A stretch of DNA of 64,000 bases, from positions 1 through 64,000 of the forward strand of contig VXCM01002513.1 of assembly GCA_014773175.1 (NCBI GenBank). The letters are read 5' to 3'. This document shows, piece by piece, positions 1 to 16,282 of the stretch. This DNA is from Lucifuga dentata (taxonomy: Eukaryota > Chordata > Actinopteri > Ophidiiformes > Bythitidae). How positions within the stretch are numbered: position 1 is the stretch's first letter; the number at the start of each line of letters is the position of its first letter. Made by a program: the position numbers and the translations under genes. Below the pieces are notes generated by a model, which did not search any database, had not been told where the DNA came from, and saw only the letters and a list, made by a program, of their open reading frames with translations.

Positions 1-860
1 GAAGGTTTGCATCCAGGATTTTATTTCATTGAGGCAGTTTGTGAGGGAGGAGCGAATGCAGCATCGCGTTTTAGTAGAGCTGTAAAGCTGGATGTCATCT
101 GCGTAATGGTGGAAGTGAAGGCCATGACCGAAGGATGATGCTGCCAAGTGGAAGCACGTAAAGAATGACGAGGAGAGGACCAAGCACTGAGCCCTGGGGG
201 AGCCCTTGGGAGAGGGGAGCTGTGGCAGATATGCAATTGTTGATGTAGATGAACTGTTTTCTGTCCAAAAGGTAAGATCTGGTGCAAGCAAGGGCAGTAC
301 CGGTGATGTTTAGGCAGTTTTCAAGGCAGGAGAGAAGAATAGAATGGCTGATTGTGTCAAAGGCAGCGGTGAGGTCAAGAAGGATGAGAATGTTGAATCT
401 GAAGAGGTGAGGAGGTTGCTGCTGACTGAGAGGAGAGTTGTTTCTGTGCTGTGTTGTGAGTGGAATACAGGCTGAAATGGTTCAAAGAGGTCATTGGAGC
501 TGAGGTGGGCTTTCAGTTTTTAGGCAACAGGTTCCAGTATTTTTGACAGGAAGTGGAGGTTGGAGATGGGCCTGAAATTACTGAGGACATCAGCATCAAG
601 CCCAGGTGTTAGGTGTTAGAGTTAGGATATGGCTACAGTTTTAAGTGAGTCAGGGATGAAACCAGAGCAGAGGGAAGAGCTAATGATGTTGGTGATGAGT
701 GGGCAGATGGTTGGGAATAGGCCTTTACTAGGAAGCACAATAATGTGCTGGCTGGAGGAGAAAGAGACAACAGAATGGAGAGGAAGAATGAGCAAGGACA
801 GTTTTTTAAGCAACTCCATCTTTAAAATGTTAGAAGCTGTGGACAATCTTCTGGTTCCAT
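1..860 (-). mobile_element. Degenerate non-LTR retrotransposon (L2/CR1-like) reverse transcriptase fragment
   Basis: Read on the minus strand, this stretch encodes pieces of a LINE reverse transcriptase in order: a DLTAAFDTISHSILL-like segment, the GLPQGSVLGPLL motif, an LPLGSII stretch, then HHYADDIQLY, which holds the catalytic YADD box. The pieces sit in different frames, with a shift between LPLGSII and the YADD box, and the fragment is cut by the window edge, so it is dead. The motif order and the GLPQGSVLGPLL wording match fish L2/CR1-clade elements. The farthest upstream part (about 620-850) is a more weakly matching thumb or finger region. It shows no relation to the nearby gene. Confidence 0.8.
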
Positions 861-961
861 CTTTCTTTGCCAGGCAGGTAACAAACCATGTTTCTTCTGC
901 TTTCAGTCTTTGGCCAGTGTGGCTCGTCGAAGAAACACACTTAAACAGTCAGAAGGTACTT

Positions 962-985
962 GCGTGTGTGTGTGTGTGTGTGTGT
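962..985. repeat. (TG)n microsatellite
   Basis: Simple dinucleotide run; one of many in the window. Confidence 0.9.
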
Positions 986-1250
986 CTGAGTCTGTGTTTC
1001 CAAATGGTAAAAAAAGATTGATGGTGTGCGGTTGTTGGGAGGAGAGTTGGAGAAATTAAATGTTTCCATCGTTTAGGTTTTTTATTTGATGCATGCAGGC
1101 AGCAGCTGGCGGATGATGTAGTCAATAACACCGACTAATGATCCGTCTCCTCCAGGGAACAGAATAAATCAGCAGTCGTGTGTCTGAAAACAGCTTTTAC
1201 ATCAACTCAGCAGGCTGGGAAAATGCAGCGTGTACAGACTGGACATTCTA

Positions 1251-1741
1251 AAGGACCATACCGCTCATTTTGCACGTTTGAGCCTAATATATTAAATTTT
1301 CATACATGTTACATTACTGACAACCATTTCCCAAAGCGTACTACTGGAATGGTGAATTAAAAATGTTTTTCCTACCTTCCAGACTTCCATTGGTTTCAGT
1401 TCATTCTGCTATTAAAATCAACTTGTTGATACTGGAAACGTTCTTGGGATAGGTAATCCATCATCACCAACAAGANCCAGGGAATATAGTCCCAAAAGAA
1501 GACCTGTGTTTATGGAAAAATTTAAAGGACCGTGACTTCATAACTATTAGCAGGAGAAACATGGATTTTTAAGGTGGGTGTTTCAATTGAATATTTGATT
1601 TTGAAAGATTAAGAGATTTAGAAAAATATCAGGAAAGCTGAAATACGGTTTTATCCTTTGGGAAATGATTGTCAGTAACGTAACATGTATGAAAATTGAA
1701 CATATTAGGCTCAAACATGCAAAATGGGTGGTATGGCCCTT
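1251..1741 (+). mobile_element. MITE family 1, subfamily A, copy with internal assembly gap
   Basis: Begins AAGGACCATACC and ends with the inverse motif before a TA on each side. The middle of the element is missing at a single N (1476): the copy jumps from the CACCAACAAGA part straight to CCAGGGAATATAG, skipping about 90 bases present in other copies. Orientation is arbitrary: + means the GCATACTACTGGAAC side comes first. Confidence 0.85.
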
Positions 1742-2297
1742 TAAACATTTTAAAATGCTTACAACTGTCATGTCCTTTCTGTTATCAGTTTCATTTTGTA
1801 ATTTTGTGTGTGTGTGTGTGTGCGCGCACGCGTTTAATCATTTTTTCAACAACACAACTTCCCCTTGTGTTGTTGTAATGTCGTTGAAGTTTGAGCTCGT
1901 TTAGTGAGCTACTACACGACTGATGACTTTTCAGTTGTAGAATTTCTCATCTTAGAGTGAAATGCTTGAATTTTACGAGCACCAATGACCAGGAAAAAAA
2001 AAAAAGGTTTTATTTAAACCAAAGCAATGGAGGCCATCTGGTGCCACATAAGGTTTTAGAGCGAGACGCTATTAATGGCTGACACTTTCACAGATCATCT
2101 CTAACAATTTACACAAATATTATCACACCTGTAGTTTGTCTAGATTTTTTTTTAATTTAAAATTTAAAATTTATCATTTTTTTTAGCATCAGTACATTCA
2201 ACTGAATGAGACAAATTTCCTGCAGCTTGCTGTGTACGCTTTATGTCTTTTTTATGTCCTTATTCAGTAGCGTTGCTCTACCAACTTTTAATTGTCC

Positions 2298-2332
<35 letters not shown>

Positions 2333-2769
2333 GTTTGACTTTAGCTCAGTATGTTTAGGTAACTAGCCTGTGGCAATCCCACTAACGTTGGCCTCCTCCC
2401 ACACCACACACGCACACACAGACACACACTAAAAATACATGTAAAACACGTATGTTGCCTCTGTGATGTCATCCTTACATTACTGATTGGACATTTTGAA
2501 GCCTGGATTTAACTGCTTGATGGCGTTTTTGCGTTTGGACAGTGGGTGGAGCTGAAGTGGAATGGGGAGTGGCTGAGTGTGATAGGCTGAGAGGCCTGTC
2601 AATCAAGGCAAGGACCCCAAAATATACTTACATATATTTTTGACCACATAAATTTGATGTAAATGCACATATGAAATTGGACGCCTGCCCACCACCACAC
2701 ATAAGTTTCTACCTGTGGGAAACAATCTCTGACCGGCGTAGGACCGCCTCCATCACGGAATCCTGTCAT
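1742..2769. other. Intergenic stretch, no gene seen
   Basis: Holds two TG runs (about 1804-1823 and 2300-2326) and a short hAT-like terminus around 2660-2730 ending in CCTGTGGGAAACA, shared with 47109-47124 and 50829-50844. No coding signal was recognised. An unseen noncoding first exon of dnajc5 could lie here. Confidence 0.5.
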
Positions 2770-3198
2770 CCTACGCTGCTTCATGAACCCTTACATCCTC
2801 TCCTGCTGCTTTTACCCAGAACCCCACAAAAAGAAACCTGCTGATGCAGCTTTTCTCAGCTCCGCTCCCAAACTGCGGAACAGCAAAGACATCAGAGAGG
2901 CTCTGTTTAAATTTAAATGCCGTTTAAAATCATAAGCCTTTTCCAAGCACCACTTCTCACTTGGAGTCCCACATGATGTTTTTGATTGAGCTTTTATGCT
3001 TTTAAAGGTTTTTGTTATTAGTTGATTTTTTTTAGATGGCTTGCTTTCTTTGCAACGCCAAGCACTGTATTTTTACCTGTACTTTCTAATTTGTGTTCTC
3101 TTTTTTTATTTCTTTTTTAAAATGTAAAGCACTTTGAGCTACATATTGTGTATGAAAGGTGCTATACAAATAAAGTTTATTATTATTATTATTATTAA
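2770..3198 (+). mobile_element. L2-type LINE 3' end
   Basis: Carries the end of a LINE ORF (SAPKLRNSKDIREALFKFK-like), then a 3' tail with the hallmark AAAGCACTTTGAGCT, GGTGCTATACAAATAAAG and a terminal (TTA)n run. This 3' tail structure is typical of vertebrate L2 elements. It lies in the opposite orientation to the fragment at 1-860, so the two are separate insertions. Confidence 0.8.
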
Positions 3199-3532
3199 TT
3201 GAAAAATGTGCAGTGTATAACATTAATAAGCGCAGAGTTTTTCCAGTGGCAGCAGTGTTTAGGTGGATATTTTCAGGCTCCGCCCCTTCTGCAAACACTC
3301 AAATGCTTTAGAATTGCTGCCAGCTCTGACTCATTTTACAAAATAGAAGCTTTGCTAGCCTGATCCACTGTTGTTTTTGCTGTGGACGTGTGTGTGTGTG
3401 TGTGTGCATACATGCGTGCATCCGTGTGTGCGTGTGTCTACTTCAAGACCCAGTCCATGTTTTCACCATGCGACACACAGCAGCTTCCATTTGTTTGATG
3501 TTCGGTGGGGCGACTCTTTGGATTACATTTTA

Positions 3533-4062
3533 AAGGACAGTACCGCCCAGTTTGCATGTGTAAATCCAACCCACTTACAACCGATTTCCAAAACATAAAG
3601 CTGTATTTTAGTTTTCCTGTGATTTTTCTTTCAGATCCCCTAATCTTTCTAAATGAAATGTTCAGTGATACACACACCTTAAAATTCAGTGTTTTGCCTT
3701 CTAACACTTGGGCACGGTTGTAGAAGGCACGCTCACTTTAATTTCCATATACTCCTGGGACTATATTTCCTGGCGTAGACATACATCATCTTTTGTGCTG
3801 CTCTGTGCTCGGTTAAATAAACTTACTTCGGCAGACCTCATGTTTCCTGTGATGGATTATTTATTTCAAGCGTGTTTCAAGTCTCTGATTTTAATAACGT
3901 GCTGGAATGAACTGAAACCATTGACAGTCTGGAAGGTAGGAAAAACACTTCTAAAATTTGCCACTCCAGTAGCATGTTTTGGGAAATGGTTGTCACGTCA
4001 GTAACATGTAAGTGGGTTGTATTTACTGAGCTCAAACATGCACGATCGCCGGTATGGTCCTT
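3533..4062 (-). mobile_element. MITE family 1, subfamily B
   Basis: Full-length copy of about 530 bp flanked by TA. Its outer ends match subfamily A, but the interior is the B type (TTCCTGGCGTAGACATACAT, GGTTAAATAAACTTACTT). It is more diverged than the A copies, suggesting greater age. Confidence 0.8.
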
Positions 4063-4467
4063 TAATGATGGACTGAGAATACAGTCAGTTTAATCAGGAT
4101 CTGAAAATAACACCAGAAAAGCAACAAACGACGTGCAAGTCATGAAGGTTTCAGTCTTTCATCTTCCTGCCAGTCCATCTCAAGCTCACTAAGCTTCATC
4201 TTCTCTGAAAATTGCTGAGATATGCCGCCTACAGGTGTGCATATTCTTTTTGTTTTTTTAAGTTTTCATGCTTGTATACATTGTCATATAGGAAGTGGCA
4301 GCATTATTTGTCTCCTGTCCATTTTGTGTAATTAATTTTATTGATTATGATCACATGATGATTACAATTTTGGCAAATGAAATCACCCAAATGTGGCGAA
4401 TTTTAGGCTGTTTGCTCATTGTGTTTTTTGTGTGTGTGTGGTTTTTTTTCCCTACTTTCTTTTGTAG

Positions 4468-4529
4468 ACAGGTGAAAGGCCAAGTGTGTGAGTGAGCAAG
4501 AGAGAGAGAGAGAGAGAGAGAGAGAGGCC
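4468..4529 (+). other. dnajc5: dnajc5 5' UTR part of the first coding exon
   Basis: A pyrimidine-rich acceptor (CTTTCTTTTGTAG) ends at 4467, just before this stretch. It then carries a (GA)n run at about 4500-4526 directly in front of GCC ATG. This implies at least one noncoding exon further upstream, as in the human gene. That exon was not identified. Confidence 0.6.
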
Positions 4530-9566
<5,037 letters not shown>

Positions 9567-10972
9567 ACACAATGCACGCGCACTCTCTCACACACACACA
9601 CACACAAACTTTTTCCTTCCCAGTTTAGCTTCCAGTCACTCCCAACAATTCAGGTGGGCTCTCAGGCTCAGCCCAGACGTTTACCTTTCTAAATTTAAAA
9701 TGTGGAGGAAAAGAGGAGAACACTGAACAATAGGTTATTTTGTTGTTATTGTTGTTTTTTTGTTTTTTTTACTTTCAACAACAAGGACTGGTAAAAGTGT
9801 ATGTAAGTATGCATTTTCAATAATAATGTTCCATGCCAAATAAAAAAGGAGTCACCCTTTGTTCCTAACATGAGTTCACGAGGCACATTTTCACCTGGTT
9901 TTAACAAGAACACACTGGATTTAAATAAGCACACATCTGTTTTTACTTCTGGACAGACGAGGACAATCCTTCATTCATGACTGTTTCGGCTTTAAAAGTC
10001 AGATCGTTTTGCCTTTGTTTCCGTAAACTGAATCATTTCTAGCTTGTGGATCCTGTCGGTCAGCGTTGCGTTTCTGACCTCTTCAAACGATGCCAGTCAG
10101 CCTCGGCATCAATAACTGACCTCAAAATGACCCAGTTACAGACATAGATAAATACAGCATAATGCAATACATGAAAAAACAGGAAAAATATATGTATCGT
10201 ACCTAAAAAGCTCAGATTTGATGAGGCATACAAATGTCATAACTTGTCGTGATGCGCCTCTGAAGGCCTTATGAGTATTATTTGTAGGAATATTCCCACT
10301 TCTTAGTTTGGGTTTGATATTTGTCAATTATGACATTTGTACTGTATGCCTCGTCAAATTTTTACTTTTTTAAAGTACTGTATATATTTTTCCATGTTTT
10401 TTCATGTATTGTGCTCTATCTACGTTTGTCNACTTTTTTAAAGTACTGTATATATTTTTCCATGTTTTTTCATGTATTGTGCTCTATCTACGTTTGTAAC
10501 TGATTCATTTTTCGTTTCATTTTACTGTAGCTGTCGAAGCTGATTGGCGTCGTTTTTCCACTGCCGGGCTGTGAACCTTCTATGCGCTGGTCTCGGTTCC
10601 AATTTGGAACGGTTGCACATTGACGGGGCACTGGGTCCATGTTCTCGTTGTATGTACATTGGAGTGGTGCAGGCTTTCCTGCTCGGCACCTATTTGAGAC
10701 GTCTCCTTTAAGCTTGGCTGGGAATTTGAACTCTTAATGAGACGTCTCTGTTGGCTCGGCGGTGGCAGGAAGTAGGTCAGTCTTGCTGTGTGAATGTGGG
10801 TAAAGAGCTGATGGGGCCATGCTGAGGTTCAGGGTGTTTATTTGTCCTGTATGGAGTATGGCTCTTATTTCATCAGCACCTGTTGTGACAGCGGTCGGAT
10901 CCCCTTTGCTTCTCTAAAAGCAAACAAAACATTCAAACAGTCCAGAAAGTCAGGAAGTCTGTGACAAATCTA
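9567..10972 (+). other. Likely proximal dnajc5 3' UTR and following DNA
   Basis: No coding signal. An AATAAA at 9839 is the first candidate poly(A) signal. The stretch holds the long inverted repeat at 10141-10430 and a degenerate CGTTTTTCCACTGCC-type repeat at about 10550-10760. The human gene has a very long 3' UTR, so the transcript may run much further. The extent is not shown by the sequence. Confidence 0.45.
10141..10430. repeat. Long inverted repeat (arms of about 100 bases)
   Basis: Arms 10141-10242 and 10328-10430 are imperfect reverse complements (for example CATGAAAAAACAGGAAAAAT versus ATTTTTCCATGTTTTTTCATG), with a spacer of 85 bases. After the N at 10431 the last 66 bases of the right arm are repeated (10432-10497), probably an assembly overlap. 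Confidence 0.8.
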
Positions 10973-11526
10973 AAAGGAGCATACCTACAATCATGCATGT
11001 TTGAGCCCAAAATACAATCTATTACACGTTATGTTACTGACAGACATTTCCCACAATATACCACTTTGGCAGTAAATTTCACAGTTGTTTTTCCTACCTT
11101 CCAGACTGCCTTGATTTCAGTTCTACACTATTAAAATGAACTTGTAGAGAGGTGAAACCTGGGAATCCATCACAGCAAACAACACGTCTACTTGCCAAAG
11201 TAACTTTATTTAACCGATCCAACATGGAGCTGCTCAGAAGAAGACAATGTATGTCTAGGCCAGGAAATACAGTCCCAGGAGAAGACGGCTTTTACCTAAA
11301 AATTAAAATGACCGTCTTATAATACAATCGTACATAAGTGTTAGAAGGTGAAACATTGATTTTTAAGGTATTTGTATCACCTGAACATTAGATTTAGAAA
11401 GATCAGGAGATTTGAAAAAGCAGGAAAACTAAAATACGGTTTTATGTTTTGGAAATTGGCTGTCAGTAACATGTATGTGGGTTGTATATATTGGGCTCAG
11501 ACATGCACAATCATGGTATGGTCCTT
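10973..11526 (+). mobile_element. MITE family 1, subfamily B, full length
   Basis: 554 bp with B-type interior (CCGATCCAACATGGAGCTGC, GTCCCAGGAGAAGACGGC), TA at both ends. The right TA is shared with the next element. Confidence 0.85.
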
Positions 11527-11528
11527 TA

Positions 11529-12000
11529 AAGGACTATACCATCCATTTTGCATGTGTGAGCCTAATGTATTCAATTTTCACATGTTATATTACTGATAAT
11601 CATTTCCCAAAGGATAAAACTGTATTTCAGCTTTCCTGATATTTTGCAAAATCTCTTAATCTTTCAAAATCAAATATTCAAGTGATACACACACCTTAAA
11701 AATCCATGTTTCTCCTGCTAATAGTTACACAGCCTTATGAAGTCACGGTCCTTTAAATTTTTCCATAAACGCAGGTCTTCTTTTGGGACTATATTCCCCG
11801 GTGGAGGCATACATTCACTCCACGCTTTTTATTGAGCTTAAACACTAAAATTACATAACTTCTAAAAAAACCTGAATACACGTCTTGTTGGTGATGATGG
11901 ATTACCTATCCCAAGAACGTTTACAGTATCAACAAGTTGATTTTAATAGCAGAATGAACTGAAACCAATGGAGGTCTGGAAGGTAGGAAAAACATTTTTT
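11529..12000 (-). mobile_element. MITE family 1, subfamily A, 3'-truncated, abutting the previous copy
   Basis: Starts AAGGACTATACCATCC directly after the TA that ends the subfamily B copy. It runs normally until AACATTTTTT, then stops before the far terminal repeat. Confidence 0.85.
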
Positions 12001-12943
12001 CAAGTTCAGCCCACCGACATGAGACAGCTTCCTCTTCCTCTCCATCGCTGATTGGCTAATACTCCTCCTCTTCCTCTTCCCTGCTCACTTTCCTTCACTT
12101 CTTCCTCTGTGTTCCTGTTTGATGATGTTTTGCATCTCCTCATATGAAGGGTCGCTCTCACACGTACACACTGACATCAGTGTGTGTGTGTGTTGTGGAG
12201 CCACAGCAGAGTGTTATGTTGTTGGTCGAGGCATTATGAATACACACACACACACTGCAATCAGCTGTTTGCTTTAACTGGATACATACACACATACACA
12301 CACACACGGTGATTGAACCCATGTTGTTTTTAGTTTTGATTTGGTCACGTGAGAAGGTAAAACGTTTTCGTCGTGTAAACTGTCTAGACCTTATTGTTTT
12401 GTTGTCGCGTCATTTTGCGTTGAATGGAAAGTGTTGATTTTTTGTTTCTTTGCTTTGCATCTTTCTAGATTTACTTTGGTTTGTTTTTCCTATTTATGTG
12501 ATTTGTGAAGAGAGGACGTTAAATATCCAAAGTCTTATTGCCTTGGCAGAAGGTTTAGCAGATTTAAAAAGTCTCCCTGTAGCAAATAAAAAGTTTACAA
12601 CAATCAAACTAAAGACGTGTTTCGTTTTCCCGATTCGCAGATTTTTACTTTCTGATGATGTCACAGACAGGAAATCACCACCGTGGCTTTGATTGTGGTA
12701 AAGACACATGCAGCCATGAGAACAGGCTAATTATTTATGCATTTATTTCCTAAATCATACACTTTTTTAATAAGTCTTGTCACATATCATAGCAAAGTGC
12801 AATAAGAGCTAAAGAGCTTCTTTAATTTATTCCTTCCTGTTCTTACAGAATCTGCAGGTTCTTCCAAAATTTGACAAAGTCCGAAATTATGAATGAAAGA
12901 AGGAACGACTCATAAATCAGGTTATTAGACAGTTTTAACATTA
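12001..12943. other. Non-coding stretch with CA/TG runs
   Basis: No gene recognised. Holds short CA and TG runs (12180-12310) and an AATAAA at 12588 that could serve a long dnajc5 3' UTR. Confidence 0.4.
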
Positions 12944-13525
12944 AAGGACCATACTGGTCATTTTTCATGTTTTAGCCTAATATATTCAGTTTTCATACAT
13001 GTAATGTTACTGACAATCATTTCCCAAAGCATACTACTAGAACAGTGAATTAAAAATGTTTTTCCTACCTTCCAGACCTCCATTGGTTTCAGTTCATTCT
13101 GCTATTAAAATCAACTTGTTGATACTTGAAACGTTCTTGGGATAGGTAATCCATCATCACCAACAAGACGTGTATTCAGGTTTTTTTTAAAAGTTATGTA
13201 ATTTTAGTGTTTAAGCTCAATAAAAAGCGTGGAGTGAATGTATGCCTCCACCGGGGAATATAGTCCCAAAAGAAGACCTGCGTTTATGGAAAAATTTAAA
13301 GGACCGTGACTTCATAAGGCTGTGTAACTATTAGCAGGAGAAACATGGATTTTTAAGGTGGGTGTATCACTTGAATATTTGATTTTGAAAGATTAAGAGA
13401 TTTTGCAAAATATCAGGAAAGCTGAAATACGGTTTTATCCTTTGGGAAATGATTGTCAGTAACGTAACATGAATGAAAACTGAACACATTAGGCTCAAAC
13501 ATGCAAAATGGGTGGTATGGTCCTT
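12944..13525 (+). mobile_element. MITE family 1, subfamily A, full-length reference copy
   Basis: 582 bp flanked by TA. The right flank reads CCTT-TA-CATG, which rules out a TTAA target site. Terminal inverted repeats run for about 86 bases, up to CATTTCCCAAAG on each side, after which the two sides diverge. Confidence 0.9.
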
Positions 13526-14299
13526 TACATGACTGTTTCTTTGCACTCTGTCTTCTTTCAGTAACAGTCTGCATCCTGTATGCAGACTGTTACTGTTACT
13601 GTTTTATTTTCATTATTCCACCCATTTATAATGTCATAATTGTCTTTAGCTTCACACATGAGTATTTTCTTTGGTGTATTTGGCCTCAGCTCAAATTAAA
13701 TTTATTAAAATGCTCTTTTAAGGAATTTTAAATGTTTTTTTTTTTTTTTTTTTTTTGGAACCTGCAGATTCACTTATGGTAACTAATTTTTGATAGGATT
13801 CTGTGTAAAATCTCTTCTGCTTTTTTATTTGTTGTACCTTCATGTCATGTGATCACCAACCAATGAAACGCCACATACTCAAACTCTTTTTCTTTGTCAC
13901 ACTTTTGCCTGAGTCACAAAACAATGACATAAATAATGAGAAATTACATCAGCGTGGATTTAGCAGCCAGATAATAATAATAATAATAATAATAATTAAA
14001 CATTGTTATATTTATTTAATTTTCTTATCTTTTTAAGAATCGATTAGCTGGTATGCAAACGGGATGTATAAAATTTTAGATGTGAACCATTTTGACGTGA
14101 GAAAATGGCAGACCTGCTGTACATACATGCAGAGACGCGTAGAGATTTTTTAGTTTTAGCATGATTGATAATGTTTGCGTCTGACGTGCAGACGTGTGGA
14201 TAAATGTGTTATCTGATGTACTGATGTGTGTAAAATAAATGTTTCTGATGCTTCATAGCCTCCTTATCTCTGACTTTCTGTAAATGAGTGCAAATCTTA
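13526..14299. other. Non-coding stretch with hairpin, poly-T and ATA run
   Basis: Contains a perfect 15-bp hairpin at 13560-13594, a T run at about 13735-13757, and an (ATA)n run at about 13970-13996. AAATAAATG at 14232 is a possible distal poly(A) signal for dnajc5. Confidence 0.45.
13560..13594. repeat. Perfect short hairpin
   Basis: AGTAACAGTCTGCAT and its exact reverse complement are separated by five bases (CCTGT). Confidence 0.9.
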
Positions 14300-14878
14300 A
14301 AGGACCATACCACCCATTTTGCATATTTGAGCCTAATATATTCAGTTTTCATACATGTAACATTACTGACAATCATTTCCCAAAGCATACTACTGGAACA
14401 GTGAATTAAAAATGTTTTTCCTACCTTCCAGACCTCCATTGGTTTCAGTTCATTCTGCTATTAAAATCAACTTGTTGATACTGTAAACGTTCTTGGGATA
14501 GGTAATCCATCATCACCAACAAGACGTGTATTCAGGTTTTTTTAGAAGTTATGTAATTTTAGTGTTTAAGCTCAATAAAAAGCGTGGAGTGAATGTATGC
14601 CTCCACCAGGGAATATAGTCCCAAAAGAAGACCTGTGTTTATGGAAAAATTTAAAGGACCATGACTTCATAAGGCTGTGTAACTATTAGCAGGAGAAACA
14701 TGGATTTTTAAGGTGGGTGTATCACTTGAATATTTGATTTTGAAAGATTAAGAGATTTTGCAGAATATCAGGAAAGCTGAAATATGGTTTTATCCTTTGA
14801 GAAATGATTGTCAGTAACGTAACGTATGAAAATTAAATATATTAGACTCAAACATGCAAAATGGGTGGTATGGTCCTT
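14300..14878 (+). mobile_element. MITE family 1, subfamily A, full length
   Basis: 579 bp, TA on both sides, close to the 12944 copy in sequence and orientation. A CATA/CA run (14881-14955) follows directly. Confidence 0.9.
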
Positions 14879-14887
14879 TAAACACAC

Positions 14888-14920
<33 letters not shown>

Positions 14921-14923
14921 CAT

Positions 14924-14954
<31 letters not shown>

Positions 14955-14955
14955 A

Positions 14956-15414
14956 TGAATCCCTGTATTTACAGCTGTTTCCTGTAGGAAAATCTATTTT
15001 TAAAGAAATCATCCCCTACACATTAAACATACTTCAACATATGAATAAACATACATTAAAAAAAAACATAATGCATGTTAAAATATAATATGTATGTTGG
15101 AACATGCTGCTATTTTCAGCAAGAATATATTATAAAATACATCATCAGTTTCACTTAAATACCTATTTGATATTTGTATATTTTATAATATACAATATGC
15201 AAAGTGACAATAAGTGGCAAATTTTCCAATAAATCACAAATGTTTCATATATTCCACAGTACATTGCAAATATAAAATATAACTAGAAGTAAAGAAATTA
15301 GATTTACATTATTTATGTAGTATAAGGAACATAAACTCTTGGAGCAGTTCTTTTAGAGCGTTTCTGCCTTACATTTGGTTCATTTGGATTATGTAAACAC
15401 AGAAGTCGAATATG
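14956..15414. other. AT-rich stretch, nothing recognised
   Basis: Very AT-rich with several ATATT palindromes; no coding or repeat family match was made. Confidence 0.4.
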
Positions 15415-15690
15415 GGTCCATCCATCCATAATCCATAATCCACCACAGCAAACTATATCTATTAGGTTTATTTTTCTGAAGTAATTTTATTTAACCATCC
15501 AACACAGAGCTGCACAGAAGATGATGTATTTCTCTGCCAGGAAATATAGTTCCAGGAGAAGACAGCTTTTACAGAGGAATTAAAATAGCTTCTCTTCTAC
15601 AATTATGCATAAGTGTTAACAGGCAATTAAGGTGTTTGTATCACCTGAACATCTGGTTTTGAAAGATTAGAGAATTTGGAGAAATCTGAA
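15415..15690 (+). mobile_element. MITE family 1, subfamily B, interior fragment
   Basis: Matches the B interior (CCATCCAACACAGAGCTGCA, CAGGAAATATAGTTCCAGG, GTGTTTGTATCACCTGAACA) but lacks both terminal repeats. Confidence 0.7.
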
Positions 15691-15694
15691 TTAT

Positions 15695-16282
15695 AAAGAC
15701 AGAAATCTCTGTCTGTGGCACCAGTGTCTCTAGAACCAGTACTGTATGAAGCTGATATTCAGCAGGTTTAATGATCAGGACTCAAAGACCTGCAGCGTCA
15801 TGTGTGAAGTTGTTTGGATGAGCGGTTCTCAAATTGTGCTGTGCTGGTAAAAAGTAGTCCATGCAGCAGGATACGGTCCAGTTCATACACCAGGGGTTCT
15901 CAAATACAAATCTTAAAGGTCCACAAAGAAGATTTTCAGTAAGACAAAGGTCTGTTTATTAGGACCTTTATATTAGCATTAAATTATTATTAGCCGCTGC
16001 NCCGGATTAGTCTCAGACATTTGGTTCACTTTGCAACAGAGAAAGCATAGAATTTCGACTCATTGCGTTGCAGCGAAGTGATGTACGGCACATACAAATA
16101 ATACATATGAAAAGTATAATTTGCTCAAAGTTCCAGAGACAGTTGTGGTTCGGTCCAGATCTGGACCGGAGTTTGAGGATGACTGCTGTACAACAAACAA
16201 AGCTAGCTCACAAGTACGTGCAAATTATGGCAGGCTGGGCGCACTGTCCGAACACGCACGTTTTGAACGTGCACTGCACTAT
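15695..16282 (-). repeat. Repeat family C, interrupted by family D
   Basis: Reverse-orientation copy of the repeat also found at 40742-41045 and 52605-53333 (shared: GAACCGCTC, CTGCTGAATATCAGCTTCAT, TTTTTACCAGCACAG read on the minus strand). It breaks at about 15890 and resumes at about 16195 (CAACAAACAAAGCTAGCTCA). Confidence 0.7.
15895..16195 (+). repeat. Repeat family D, internally deleted copy
   Basis: Starts TCTCAAATACAAATCTTAAA and ends near TTTGAGGATGACTGCT, as do the copies at 43617-44522 and (inverted) 23345-23790. An N at 16001 marks lost interior sequence. Confidence 0.7.

Noticed and set aside
12941..13530. TTAA target site (piggyBac-like) for the main MITE
   Set aside because: Some flanks read CCTT-TA-CATG or TCTA-AAGG, so only TA is constant.
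14768..14953. Met/Cys/Val-Tyr repeat peptides from CA, TG and CATA runs
   Set aside because: Microsatellite translations with no gene context; the same holds for many short frames in the window.
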